A stretch of DNA of 64,000 bases from Diploscapter coronatus (lineage: Eukaryota; Nematoda; Chromadorea; Rhabditida; Rhabditidae). The notes below the pieces were generated by a model. The model made no database searches. It saw nothing but the letters and a program-made list of their open reading frames with translations, and was not told where the DNA came from. Shown here one piece after another: positions 49,675-62,528 of the stretch. The stretch is taken from the NCBI GenBank assembly GCA_964036155.1, contig OZ038423.1, forward strand, positions 21,591,249 to 21,655,248. The letters are read 5' to 3'. The position numbers and the translations under genes are program-made. The stretch's first letter is position 1. Each line of letters starts with the position of its first letter.

Positions 49675-52600
49675 TTACCAATTGATCATCGCCCATTGCA
49701 GCAGGTGATTGCAGCCGAATCTGGTCCGATTCAGGGAATCACTGCCCCATTTGAGAACCCAGTCGCGGGTGAGAGCACGACGCAAGGAGATGAGGTCGCG
49801 GGAGACCAGAGAGAGCTGAAAATTAACGAGTTTATGGATGAAATTAATAGGCTACGAGTACATTTTCATCAAAAGTGAGTACTTTCTAAACTAGCACGAA
49901 AAAAGGGAAAGAAATAGCGTTTGGCAACAAATTACTAACATTTGATGACAATGTACTCGGATACAAATAGATCATATTCATAAAATATCGATGTTCACGT
50001 TTCAAGATAGCAAAATAGCATAAAACTGAGGGGAGAAAATATGGAATCACCAGAATATTTTGCCGTGGAAAATTTAATGATTTAGGAAGTATTCTACTCA
50101 CCAGAAGAACCCAGTCCGATGAACCGCATTCCTTGAACATCTCCAATAAGTGCATCATTTGAGTTCGTACTGTACTCGAACTGCCCGAGGGAGAATTATC
50201 CTGCACGAGAGGATCCAGAGCTGAAAAATGAACCTTTTCGACGAAATAATAGAATTTCCAAATAACGGCAAAATCGTCTTCATAAATGGGAAAATTTACG
50301 TGAATCTTCTAAAGAACTATAAAAGAAAGAAATGCACACCATGCCAACTAGTAGTCATTTCGACACTACTCGACGGCATAACCGCGTCACTTCCAGTCAC
50401 AACTCCGACTGCACTGCCTGAAGGCGAGGTTCTTCCGCTTCGAGGTGTATTCGAACTGCCTGAATTTGCATATTTACACTCTCCATTGTCTTCGAGATGA
50501 ACTCTTGCAAAGGAAGGGGAAAGGGATATCCGCGAGCCTTAGCTATGTGTCTGCTCGTTTTTGCTCTCTATTCCCTTTAGTTTCGATGCATCACTCGTAG
50601 GTTCTAGACACGGTACACATGAAAGGCTCATCTCGAGGACAATGGAGAGTATTTTCAAAGGAGAAAAATGAACTACCTTCATCATTCCTGTTCTTCTTCT
50701 GATTTTGTCCATTTTCATTGACCGCAGTCAGTCGGGCTTCTTGAATTATCACCGTGCTGCTGTTGTCGATTGATGGTTCGTGCTGAAAAAAGATGTGCTC
50801 AAATTGGAAAACATAGCTGATAACGAGAAAAGTACAAAAGATTTCTTCCTGAACCATTTCTTCCAATATTTTTCATCACTTCAGAATTTGCCACTTTTAC
50901 CTGTGATTCATCCTCCTTTCCGTTTCCATTAGCAGTTTCCTTCTCTTCCTTTCTTCTCGCACTGCTGCTGATCGATGGTGATTCTCCTTCTGAAAATCAA
51001 ATACTCTGATTTTCTCCGAAAGGAACTTCATACCAGTCCCCAAATCACTCAAAGTGCCAATCCCGACGACGGCCCCATTCAGACTCGCTGCACTGCGGCT
51101 GCACCGCATCGAGGCAAATCGCCTCTCCAATTGGTCGACAACATGGCGAGAGGCGACTGGGTAGGGCCATTCGAACTGTAATAACGTGTAATTTTACGAA
51201 GCACAGAAAAATACCCATTTTGAACTTCATTTCTACTCGAACAGAATTTTTATTTAGAAAATTCAACAACTATTAGAAAATGAAGAAAACTCTGGCTATA
51301 TTAAGAATATTTACCTGCGAATGAAGTCTTGTAAGAGCCAGACAGAAATCAGTAATTGTCTTTTTAGCCGGGAATTGTCGAGTTGTCGTGAACAAACAGG
51401 GAATGTCTACTCCAAGTTCGGCAGAAAAAAAGCCTAGAAATTCAGAGATTCATTTTATCTTTCAAGAGGAATTAATTACCCAAGTCCCTAATGCAATAGT
51501 CCTCGAGCAGTCGCATGGCGTGCTCGTTGAGGATCTGATCCATAATTTCTGCGAGGGGATTCTGGGGACTGATCGGGGAGGGAGGGGAGATCTCATTTGA
51601 GGCGGCCTGCAAAATAGGGCTTTCAGAAATCGAGAAAGTATTTTCGCTATAAATGCGAACACAATCTTGCTAAAGTGGATAGAAAAAAGAAAAGGGAAAT
51701 AGTGTATTACAGAATTGTATTCGCGTTCAAAATAGTTGAGCAATCGCACCCTGGTAACTTTTCGGCCTCCTGCACTGCCACTCGAATCCTTTCTCGAGCC
51801 AGATTCCTTCTCCGACCGGGAATGGTGACGCACTTTGGTCACTCTAGAGTAGGAAAATTACGAATATTTCTGAAATGCAAAGGTACAAACCTGGAGGCAA
51901 CCTGAAATCTGTTGAAAACGAACTCGCTGGTTTCTTTCTCCAAATTCCCCGTCGCTCGACGGCTACCGACTGCTTTACTCTGGGCGGGGCTTCTAAATAA
52001 GGCAATTAATTAAAAAAAAAAAAGAGTCAAATGAAAAAAGAAAAATATGAAAGTGATTGAGTCATTTTGCTCATTGCGAAATAATAGTAGTCCTTGAAAT
52101 AGAAAATAAACAAATGAAACTAAATATGATTATTTCCCGCATACCTAACGGGACTGTCCATATCTTCGCTGTCAATGGCTCTGGCGAATCGGACGATGTC
52201 CCTGGCGATCGACCACGAACTCGAACTCAGCGTTTCTCGCAGAAGACGGGCTGCTTGCTGCAAAGTCGAGGAACAAATTGATTTGTTTGAGAATGATCAG
52301 TACTTCCTGGCTCGTCTGACTGTTCTCCATCGTTTGCAGGACTATCAAGTAACTAGCTGCTGTGTTGAGTTGACCTTCCCGAATGCAGGCCTGGGAATAA
52401 ATTTCATCAGAGGGGAATAAAATTCAAGAGATCATAGAAGGAAAGTATACTTTGATAGTACGACACAATATGATCTCATCGCAATAATACACTGCCAATA
52501 ATTATGCTGTTTGTAAAAAAATCATTTTTGTCAAAAATTCAATTCATTCTGAAAACACTACCTCAAACAAGTCATTTGGCGAGGCAGTAACAGAAAATAG

Positions 52601-55600
52601 TGACGGCCAGAGTGCGAGTTCAGTTTTCCTGGCGCAATGGGCGACGGTCTGCAGAAATTCGGGGAATTCCTGGATAAATGCAATGCAGCGGGGAAGGAGA
52701 GGGTCTGAGTAGTATTTATAAAAACTCCAATTTCGTAGAATAATAACCTGGAATCGGTTCGCTGCTCGTGGCTTCCTCCTCGAGAACATCGTGCAGCAGC
52801 AATTCGAGCGCATGAGGGAAATGGGCGAGCTTGCGACATGAGGCCGCTACCTAACAAAGTTTCATTTTAAAATTAACATTATTCAACTATCTTTTACAGT
52901 TTATTCGAAACGACCTTTTTCGAATTAAATATGTCTTGCATATAAGTAGAAATGCTAGAATGATCAAATTAGCATTCGAATTATGCGCTCGAAATTTATC
53001 GCCACTTTTTTCCGACCCAGCTGGCCGGATTACTAGTTGATAATCATGGAAAACTGTTTTGCATGATATACTATGGATTACTTATCTACATATAAAGAAT
53101 GTTCTTCTTCTTGCATAATAAAAATGAGATATTGATAGACATAAAAATTAGTTCAAAGCAAAATATTGTAAAAACGATTGACCTCTAGTGCGAAAACTCC
53201 GAGATTCCTCTTAAGGAGCTGCTTGAGAAGATGATGGACGAAGACCTCGCAATTCCTCTGCAGACTGTACAGTCGACTCGATCCCGTCACGTTCACGAAC
53301 AGACTCTCCACTCCCAGAGCCAGACAGTCGTTCGGGCAGATCACTTCAAATAGAACTTCCCTTGAAGTTTGAAGCGAGAAAACCTTACCGCAAGGATAAA
53401 TGTCGAGTGCGAAAGTGAGCATGATTCGTCGAGCGATGAACGACATTTCTTGCTGACCCACGGTGCGACGATTCGGAAGCAGGGGCAGCCACACCTGGAA
53501 AACGAAAGATAAAATAAACTAGATCCTCTTTAGCTTGTTGAATAATTTTTATTCAAGCATAAACGAAAATAGCTAGTCGGCAATATGGATTCTTTGCAAT
53601 CCTTTTTCGGCAATTCTTTTAGAAATAATGATTACGAAATTTCTAAATTTTAAATGCATGATTTCCTATAAAATCGATGGCGAGGTCGCGAAGAATCCAT
53701 ATTGTCGACTAGTCTTAATCTCGAAAACAAGTCTATACATAAAATAGAAAACTTCGGTAGATAAATAGAACCTTTAAAATGAAAAATGAATCATTTTACC
53801 TTCAACCCCCTCGCTCCACACATAATCCAGAGAGCATTGCTGAGATGAGCCGTCTTTCCGTTTCTCGTTTTCTCTCCGGATTTTATCAACTCGATTTCAT
53901 CCCAATTCGCCCTGTCGTGCCAAACTTGTTCCACATAGGAGGCAACCAGCATAGGTTGATTCAGCTGGAATTTCTTGTTGGGTAAAAAAGTACCAAGACG
54001 AATCCACACTGATTGCTTCATTCGATGTGCACATTAATGGCGATTAATTGCGTACGCGATTCTTACCGCTCGGTTTCTGAGCTTCCGAGGGACTTTTTCG
54101 ATTCTGGCTTCAGAACTGCGTTCAATGTGGTCGAGTCTTTTCGGCAATACTATCTGACTTGAAAAGTTTGCCCGTTTTCGCAAATTTTGGAATGAGATAG
54201 CTCGTATAAGGTCGATTTTCAAAATTCCAAAGGATATTGTCGAAAATCCGACAGCTGACCTAGCATTTCCATAGTTAGAAAAGTTTAATGAAAATTCCCC
54301 GTATTCTCAGAAATCGAGCGGCAAGAAAATCAATGCTATTTCTCCTTTTTTCATTTCTGCGCCCACTATTACGTTTTCTCTGCTCTCCCCTGTGCATTTT
54401 CACGCGCAATTACGGTTCATTTCACTCTTGCCGCAGTGTGAATTACCGAGAATTTTCCGTTTTCGTTATTGATCAGCGTGTTGAGAGTGATGAGGCGACC
54501 GGATAAATTGACTAGGATCGTGTCAATTCCAGGAGTGAAGACAGAGGCGGGGTCTGAAATAAATATCTCCATGCTAATAAAATCCGATGATATTTCTTGC
54601 CATTTCTTTCTCAACGTCGAAAAAAATGTAAAAAATGAGGATTATCCTTCAAAAAACTCACGACTCTGATTATTGTCGAAGTTGAGCTGTGTGAGCTGCA
54701 GAGAAACGAGACAGGCCGGATGCACGATCATGTCATTGATGCGGATTTCCACTACCACATCCACGGAGACCTGAAACAACGACTATTCTTCCTGAGAGAG
54801 TGACGAGTATTTTTTTGACCTTCGGATGGTCGCCTCCGTTCGTAATTTGCAGCTTGTAGAGCGTAATATTCGAAGCAATATCGAAAATGCCGAGTACGTC
54901 TTGTCTGAAAACGAGATACTAATTTGTTTCTTCGGAAATTTCAATATCTTATTTTAAAAATTGATTCTTTAAAAGGATAAATTTTGAAAAAAAGATCAGA
55001 AAAACTAAACTCGACATAAACAGTCTACTTAAAAATTAATGAATAAAAGTAATGCTCGAGTGAAAGTTCACCTATGGGCCATGATCAACCCTTTTGCATT
55101 GAGTCCATGTCTGCTGGCGAATCTGTTGTCGAGTCTGGTTGTGGTCGGGTAGAATCTCAGCTGTGGATCGTCTGTCTCCGCATCGCAGCCGACCACTCCA
55201 ATCGTCTCTCCGAAAATGCACACACCGCCCGTCACGATCAGTTCACGTTCCTGAAAATTAAGTTTCTGAAAAATTGAAAGTAGCTATTTTAAATTTTATA
55301 GAATATTTCGTCTAAAAATAAGAAGGATAAACTAGGAATTGTGATAATTAATCTCTAAATGGGAAAAATCCTCACCTGACTCTCATTCCCGAAAATCTTC
55401 CACCTGCCCGTGGCCACGTTGCAATGAGCGATGCCTCGATTTCCAGCCACAACCAATGTTTTCCCGTGCTCACGATCCAGTGAGGCGTACTGCAGAAATG
55501 TAATAAAATAAAACTTCAAAAATAACTATTATCTACCCTAAGCGGCCAATTGCTGGCGAGGTATTCGTGAGGGACTTGGAGAGTCGTCCAAACGGAGTGA

Positions 55601-58600
55601 GGCGCACTCGCTGTGACCTCCCTTTGTCGGGGAGGCGACAGAAGCACACGGTCACCTGACAGAAGCACCACTCGCTCATTATGCTCCTGGAAATGATTGA
55701 ATAAGTAAAATCGTAATCTTCAGACAAATGAAATCCATACTCGCACAAAGTGCCAAGAAAGAGCGATGTGTTAGAGTATGTAGTAAAGAAATCAGATATA
55801 AATTTTTAAAAGAAACAATTCAAGACCTACCATAACAGGATTCTGCAGGGCAGCAGACCGTGCCATGGGGAAAATTCGAAGCTTCGATTTGGCACTGCCT
55901 AACCACAAATAATAGCCTTCGGTACTCCAATCGATTGCAGTGTAACAACTGAAATATAGAATATTATCTGAGAAAATTTGAAAAATATATACTATAGCTG
56001 CTGGACAAGCCAGATCATTTTGAAAGCTCGTATCGTGTTTTTTTCCTTTTTATTTACGGCTTTTCCATTTCATAACTATACGAAAATTCAGAGAAGCCAA
56101 AAATGAATACTTTGAGACAAATAGTGACTCACCCTTGCGCATCTTCGTCTCCCTCCAAACTGCACCAGGTCTGTGCCCCGAAAGGAGTGAAAACAGCAGC
56201 GAGCGGGAGTGTCTCTGTCTGTTGGTGGAACGGGGAGGGCGGGTCGGGAGGGCCCCAAATGGCAGAAAATGCACAGCCACTCGGTAGAACGCGGATGCAC
56301 GTCACTCGACCAAGACGGTTCGAAAGTTCTGCAAGATAGATAATAAACAGGTAGACTAATTTTTTTTGGAAAATGCGCATAATTCTCTCAATCGACAAGA
56401 AATAGTCGCCAGGATGCATAAATAAATAAACTGTCAAAGAATCATATAAGAATGAAAATTTTAAAAATTCGGATTACCAGGTCCATTAGTAACGCTGACA
56501 GTGACTCGGAATGACAGCAGCAAAGAGCCCGTCGCGTCGTCCAAATTGTACGCGCAAACATCGCCGCTGAAAATGCAAATTCTTTTCAAGAAAGTGATAA
56601 ATTCCTTACTTTGAGCATCCGAACATGAGCAGACGGAATTTGTGGTTGACATCCGTGCAGACTGCGTCCTTCAATTGGAAGGCCCACACGGCAAGGACTG
56701 TCTGAACTCAGAGACTCAAAAATGATCAACTGGGTAATTCGCTACTTCGTTACCTATTAAATAGCATGAGAAGGGATCCCTTCCTACCCTGCCCTATACC
56801 CTTAGTTATGGGTAACGAAGCAACGAGTTAAATAGCCAATTTACCCAACAATGAAAGTATTTTTCTTGAAACTTTGAATGTTTATGCAGAGAGCGCAAAT
56901 TTTTTTTTCAAATTTGAGCATTTGCACTCCCAAGTTCATGAGGCGAAAGTGATTATAATAATGAAAAATCTCTTTTACAGAGACGCAATTTACAAATGAG
57001 AAAAAATAATGATAGCTTACTCCTGGACAGAATTTAGTATCTGAAGACGTCAGCAGAGCTGCCCTCCCATCGGAAAGAACGATGCAGTGGCCGCCCAGAA
57101 GGGGTGCGAAGGCTGCATCCACTATGTGGACCTCGGGATTCGAGACGTATTCAGCTGAAAATTATTGAAAACTAAAGAGATCGTTCATATTTGAATGTCT
57201 TTCTAAGTATTTACATGCAAAGTTGTGCGATAATGAACACAGAAGTCAAAACTAAATTAATTCGTTCATAGAAAATGAAAGATTCCGAAGTCGTACATTT
57301 GGACTGCATTTGGTCGTGGGAGAATGGAATTGTGTTGAGTCGAATTGCCGAGTCGGGATTCGTTTTGCCCGTCCACTCCACGTGGTGCATGTAGCCGTTC
57401 CGGACACACACGAACAATTCCTCCTTCGCCGAAATGCAGCTGAAAGGAATTCAATGAAACAATACAAAATTTTAAGCTGAAGGTATAAAAATAATAATTT
57501 GAGAGGCACGGTCTGAGACAAGTCGTATCCTTGGAAACGTCATGAGCCCTCCTAAACTGTGTGCGGAGAAGGAGAACTGGTTTTTTTCCACACGTCATTT
57601 CCGTTTTCATTCACATTTTCCAAAGGCTGAGGCTTGTCAAACCGTGAAGCGCAACTTTCGATGAATATTATCAATGTTCTTGTCTTGAGAAAGCGTAAAA
57701 AGATGATAATTATAATTGCAAAAAAAGAATCTACCTCGAAACCCGATCAACCAAATTGACAACGACAGAAGGAAACAGCTTCAATGAAGGTCGATTGCAG
57801 CGCAGAAACAACTCCTGGAATGTGTGAAAGTTAACGATTTCGTTGAAGAATGAGTGAGAAAATAACCACCTGTGAAACGCGCTTGAGAGTACCGTCCCTG
57901 GGGTCGACCAGCTGGTAGCAGTCCTCGTTGTTGAACTCCACTCCATAGATCAGTACATGGTTCGAGGTCATCTCAAATTGTAACATAACGAAATTTCACT
58001 TTGATTAAAAAAACATTCGGAACTTATTTGAAGAATGAAATATCATGAGGGAGATCTCTTTTCGGTTGCTCTTGAACATACTAGAAATGCTTAAAATTTA
58101 CGAGAAAAAGATTCAACACGATTTCTTTTCAGAAAATGGTATCGAGAAAACTCGTGAAAAATGAAGTTTCAAAAATTTGCAGAAACTTACAGTAACAGCG
58201 ATCGAGGTGGAGTCCATCCGCCAGTACAGTTTGTCGTAGAATTCGCGCTCTTTGATTTCCTGCTCGGTCAGGTAGATCACGTACAGCAGTAACTGGGGCT
58301 TAAATTGTTATTCTTATTCTAAAAATTCGGTAAAAAATATTCTTAAATGCAGACTTTGAAATAAAACCCGCAGGCCGGGTGCAATTTTTAAGGGTACGGG
58401 TGTTCAGTTTCAGAAAGGTTATAAATCTGCTTACATGAGCCAAGTAGATGTTGATGGAAGTGCGCGTGACAATGGCGATCAGCTGCTTTTCGCGATTCGC
58501 GCAGATGCACACGATCTGAACGAGGATATCGATATTTTCCGAATTGGAGCTTTTTAATTAGGTGGCAATTACACCAATCAAAATGGAATAGTTTCGAGTC

Positions 58601-59186
58601 TAAGCAGTTCTCTCCCATAAAAGGAAGACGTTAACTGCTCTCTTGCCTTCAAATTACGAAGCACGTCCTTCTCTCTCAATCCTCCTTTGCTCGTGGCTGC
58701 CTTCCAAAAATACGTTAGGGAAGAGCTGTATGCAGAATAATTTGGGAGTGGGAAAGAAGTACACGCGTTATTCAAATGGAGCAGAGCTGTACAGATCCGA
58801 TATTTTCAAGTTAGGACATTCTCTCGTCTTTTTAGAAGCTAAGATGTAAAAAAGATCTGTATTCAGAAAGACTTGACGAAGTTATTCTTCTTAGTTCAAT
58901 AAAAATGAAATTCCCGACCTGATCCTGTTTCGCATTCTCGCTGCCACTTTCTTCCACAGCCCCGTTGCTGACGATGTTCTTCGGCAGCTTCAGCTCCACG
59001 CTGTTGTCGATCTGAATTTTGGGGAATTCATTTTTGAAAGAATTCTGGAGGAAAAAATTGAGAACATCCAAATAGATTTTCCAAAAATAATTCTTTTTCT
59101 TTTTAATTCAATATGGAAAGAATCTTTTCAGAAAAGTATTTTTAAGCTTTTTCGAGGAAATTCATACAACTTACTGGAATGTACAT
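49675..59186 (-). CDS. RIC1: RIC1, Rab6 guanine nucleotide exchange factor subunit
   Basis: RIC1 pairs with RGP1 to activate Rab6 at the Golgi. 35 exons, 4023 nt, 1340 residues (human protein about 1420): 59186-59175, 59011-58919, 58515-58435, 58292-58191, 57971-57870, 57814-57735, 57439-57297, 57154-57021, 56701-56610, 56566-56478, 56328-56133, 55948-55831, 55686-55537, 55489-55376, 55250-55072, 54904-54820, 54770-54662, 54553-54447, 53964-53800, 53494-53389, 53343-53183, 52850-52748, 52704-52562, 52390-52304, 52257-52145, 51992-51891, 51843-51750, 51606-51480, 51433-51315, 51175-51034, 50989-50901, 50782-50677, 50459-50340, 50220-50102, 49815-49675. The N-terminal part is WD-like beta repeats ([24 protein letters not shown]). 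Family hallmarks: [102 protein letters not shown]. The 12-nt first exon encodes MYIP. The stop TAA overlaps a GTAAG. The last third has Ser-rich linkers. Confidence 0.95.
53573..53712. mobile_element. Small MITE in a RIC1 intron
   Basis: Inverted ends of about 25 bp (CTAGTCGGCAATATGGATTC and the complement of GAATCCATATTGTCGACTAG) enclose about 90 bp. It sits in the intron between exons 53964-53800 and 53494-53389. No clear target duplication was found and it has no coding capacity. Confidence 0.65.
56732..56846. repeat. Short foldback repeat in a RIC1 intron
   Basis: GGGTAATTCGCTACTTCGTTACC on the left pairs imperfectly with GGTAACGAAGCAACGAGTT...TTTACCC on the right, about 115 bp overall. 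An inner gaagggatcccttc palindrome lies at the centre-left. It looks like a degraded MITE. Confidence 0.55.
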
Positions 59187-59965
59187 GACTCTTCTGCTTG
59201 ATCAATCGGTGCTCAATTTCCCAGTGATTCGCATAATTTCTCGTAATTTGCAAAAATCGTCAAACGGACTGCTGGTTGTGGAAGTCGATCGATAAATCAA
59301 GGAGCGAAGAAAGTGCTGAAAGGGAAAAGTGCGGCTACAGATGACGCGGAGTGACAAATTGCTGGAACAAAAGCGAGAAAAAACGCGAGAAAAGTAAGAA
59401 TTCCGGACTTGTAGTGGAAGAATGGAAGGGTGAAGAGAACGAGTGCATTGGCGCAGGGTGGGAGGGAAAGACATTCACACCAATGCTTGCAGTTCAACAA
59501 TGCTACAACGAAAAGTTGACTGCGATTCAGGGAATAAATTCATTTGGGAATGAACGAAATGCAAAAAAGAATAAATTCTCATGAAATTTTATCGAAGAAA
59601 ATCGTGAGGGCTACAAGAACAATTATGAACCATTTGATTTTTCAGCTGCTTGAAGAAAACTCAGGGTGGGACTCAAATAAGTTTAACTACGATAGTTAAA
59701 CGAAAATTTAGCTATCATAGTTAAGTTTTACTATTGTAGTTTTTATAAGTTTTACTATAGTAAAACTCATCTGAGTCCCACCCCAGATCGTATTAATGAA
59801 TTCGAGACACTCCTGAATTTTATTTGATCTAAAACATCTTTTAATTTCTTACTATGAAAAGCTCTAACTTATTGAAATTTTGAGCATGTTTTAATAGGAG
59901 AGAAAACTCAGTTCAAAATGTTTCTGACGTTATCCCGTACTGTAAAAATATATTTTAAATCTTAC
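59187..59965. other. Upstream region of RIC1
   Basis: This should contain the RIC1 promoter. It also holds the foldback repeat at 59664-59783. No other gene is supported here. Confidence 0.5.
59664..59783. repeat. Short foldback repeat, MITE-like
   Basis: Ends GGGTGGGACTCA and TGAGTCCCACCC enclose about 95 bp rich in TTTAACTA/TAGTTAAA-type inverted motifs. It lies about 480 bp upstream of the RIC1 start. The target duplication is unclear (at most CA on each side). Confidence 0.6.
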
Positions 59966-60106
59966 CGCTCTGAAGAGTGGCGTATCGTTGAGAAGTTGCG
60001 CGACGACAGCCACGTTGAATGGATAGTGAGCGAGAGCGTAGACGTCCACGAATGAGGAATCCACTATCGATAGCAGGCCCTCACACGCTACTTCTGCCAG
60101 TTCCCA
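59966..60106 (-). CDS. Isolated coding-like exon, unknown gene
   Basis: 141 bp between a good acceptor (tttttcag-like, ...ttttcag|TGG) and donor (GCG|GTAAGA), open in phase 0 for 47 residues: WELAEVACEGLL...VDVYALAHYPFNVAV. It does not join RIC1, whose start codon is at 59186 downstream. The tail (FNVAVVAQLLNDTPLF) vaguely resembles BACK domains of BTB proteins, but that is weak. Partner exons were not found on either side. Could be an exon of a gene with large introns, or a relic. Confidence 0.4.
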
Positions 60107-60915
60107 CTGAAAAGGTAATTTTTTATTCCATTTTAACGCCTAATTTTAAACTTATTCATTTTAAAATCACTTATTTGTAAACCTAACTCGACAACTGCTA
60201 TATGACGAGATTTATTTTTTTCCACACTTTCGTCTTATTTTCCTTTCTTTCCCTATTTCTAACTATAGGTCTCGTTATATAGCGATTGCCTCTAGCTCAT
60301 TGTCAGTGTTGAAGGAATAACTTTGTAAGTTTTGATTAGGTGAGATTAACAATTCATTTTTTCATTGTCGTCTAATAAAGTTTCAAGCATTCAAATATTT
60401 CTTCTGCTATCATTTAGAATCCAATGAATTTCTTGAAAAATGTACTTTCAATTTTATGAAAAGTTTCCTCTTTCTTCGAAACATTGCACAATAGTGGCAT
60501 TAATGCATGAGCGAAGGTTATATAAAGAAGAAAATTGAAAATCACACATATCGGTCAGGGAAACTCGGATATAGGGTATTTTTTCATATTGTTTAGTCAT
60601 TTTCCTAAAATAGTGGCATGAGAAATAGCATAAATCGAACTAAACATCACTTTTCTTTCTAATTGACATTATTCTGACCAGATTTTTTAGTTTATCTCAT
60701 CTCAAATTTCTTCAAATTTTTGAATCACAATCTTCGCATTATATCTTCATATTTCTATGAAATGCGTGCATTTTGACCTTTGACTTGTGCCAGAATCCTA
60801 TTTATCTCTCGATTGGAATCAATTGATATTTGCCACTCTAATTGTCAGCGAACTTTGCAGTCGTAAAATCAAAAGACGACTCATTTCTCTCCTCTCTCTT
60901 GACTGGAATCGATAA

Positions 60916-62501
60916 ATGGCAGATAGAAAGGTGGATTTTGAATTGGTGGATGATGCTCCCGTGGATTCGGGTAATTCATTTTTTTTCAATAAAATTTTTA
61001 AAGAGTTTTCAATGTGTTCTTTTTTGTTAATTTTTCAAAACGATAAGGCGAATTTAAAGATGGAAATTACTAGCGAAAAGTAATGAAACAATGGATTCCT
61101 CGAGTTTAGCTCTATGGAAATCATGGCAAAAGATGGTTAATGATGAAGAGTGGGCTACAGATGATCACGCCACAATCAATCTCGAGCCGAAACTTTCGAC
61201 TACTAGAAGCGTATTTGCTGTGCTTAAGGAAGGTTAGAAGAAATGGATATTTGAGATTCATTACTTCTAAATATTTGAAATAATTTCTGCACCAAGTGAA
61301 GAAGTTATTTAAAAATGCTCCTTCAGACAAATCCTACATTGCTTCGGTGATTTGGAATGAATTTCCCGAGACGAAACTCGCTTGGATAGGATTTTTCAAT
61401 TGCGAGAAAAATATCGGGGGCTTGGAATTGCTCTGGAAGCATGGAAGAGAGCTATGGAACGAATGCCTGAGGGATGGTCTGTTGGGCTGAAATCTGGTCA
61501 ATAAAGAATTGAAAGTATTTCAAAAGCTCCGAGATCTTCATTTTTTTAAATATAAAATGAATAGATGCACATGAATGTCAATTTTCCTTCAATCATTATT
61601 CAAAATATGGAAGACAAAAAAAATCTTTGGAAATTGATAAAAAATAAAATAAATAGTTTCAATTTAGTCCCTGAAATGGTAGCAAAATATCAATCGAGAG
61701 ATATGACTCACAAAGCAGGTAAATCTTGGAAATTTGAACCGTGTCTTCCAGATCAAGTTCTCGATATTTGTAAGAAAACAATTACTGTAAGTACGAGGAA
61801 AGAAAAAGCTTTTAGTTTAATTATATGAACAAAATTGTAGATTGACAAGTCAACGCTGAAAATTCGCGATGTATTGTCACTGAATGAAGATGATTGGAGA
61901 AAAGTCAAGGAGTTTGACAGGAAAATTGCGGGATGGGATCGGACTGAATGGCTCGAATTGTACAGGAATTTCGAAGAAGCCCACTCCTGCGCGATATTTG
62001 ATTTGTAAGATAAAAATTTAGCACAAAACTAAATCTTTCTTTATCTGTTCGAATGGAGAAATGGAGAGCTTAGAATTTCAAAATGTGAAAAATTTTAAAG
62101 TTCTGTTCAAAATTTATCTCGAAATGAATCCTCTTTTCATAAATTCCAAATTTAGGAACGACAATGTCGTGTGCTATGCTTCGACCGTGCGAACCTGTCA
62201 TTACGATACGAATCGATACAAACTGGCTCCTGTCTATACGGATAATTTACAGCTCGCCCTGCTTGGAATACAGTGCATGGCTGAATGGGTGAAGGAGCAG
62301 AACAAGGATGCGAGGGTCTGTATGTTCATTGTGGAAGATATCATCGGACAGGGTACCTTGGCTCCTCTCTTCATGAACAATGGAATCGTCAAGGCAGAAA
62401 AAAATGCAACACTTCTCTACAAGAAACCATATGCTAACCCAACAGATACTACGAAAGTATTCCTGCCTTATAACAATCAGTGTGGGGCTTTTGATATTTG
62501 A
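60916..62501 (+). CDS. GNAT-family acetyltransferase with a 1-nt frameshift
   Basis: Exons: 60916-60970, 61110-61232, 61327-61496, 61668-61786, 61841-62004, 62156-62501. The N-terminal half is a GNAT fold: VFAVLKEDKSYIASVIW, then the acetyl-CoA loop KYRGLGIALEAWKRAM (R-G-x-G-x-A). VPEMVAKYQSRDMTHKAG links to a second, GNAT-like C-terminal half (NNDNVVCYASTVR-like strand, YTDNLQLALLG, CMFIVEDIIGQGTLAPLF, KNATLLYKK), the two-part layout of a nematode-expanded family. Within exon 3 the frame shifts at the run of five A at 61407-61411; one extra A would give 326 intact codons. As read, translation stops near 61490. Either a sequencing error in a homopolymer or a young null allele. A TAA just before the ATG supports the start. 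Confidence 0.8.
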
Positions 62502-62528
62502 AATTCTAGAAGATGAATAAATGACTGA

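Noticed and set aside
49660..49677. Possible donor AATTG|GTAAG at the RIC1 C-terminus
   Set aside because: The downstream acceptor at 49555 would give an immediate TGA; reading on gives Trp then TAA, so the last exon simply ends there.
61719..61751. GT...AG pair in the acetyltransferase
   Set aside because: 33 nt is too short for an intron and the sequence is open in frame, so it was kept as exon.
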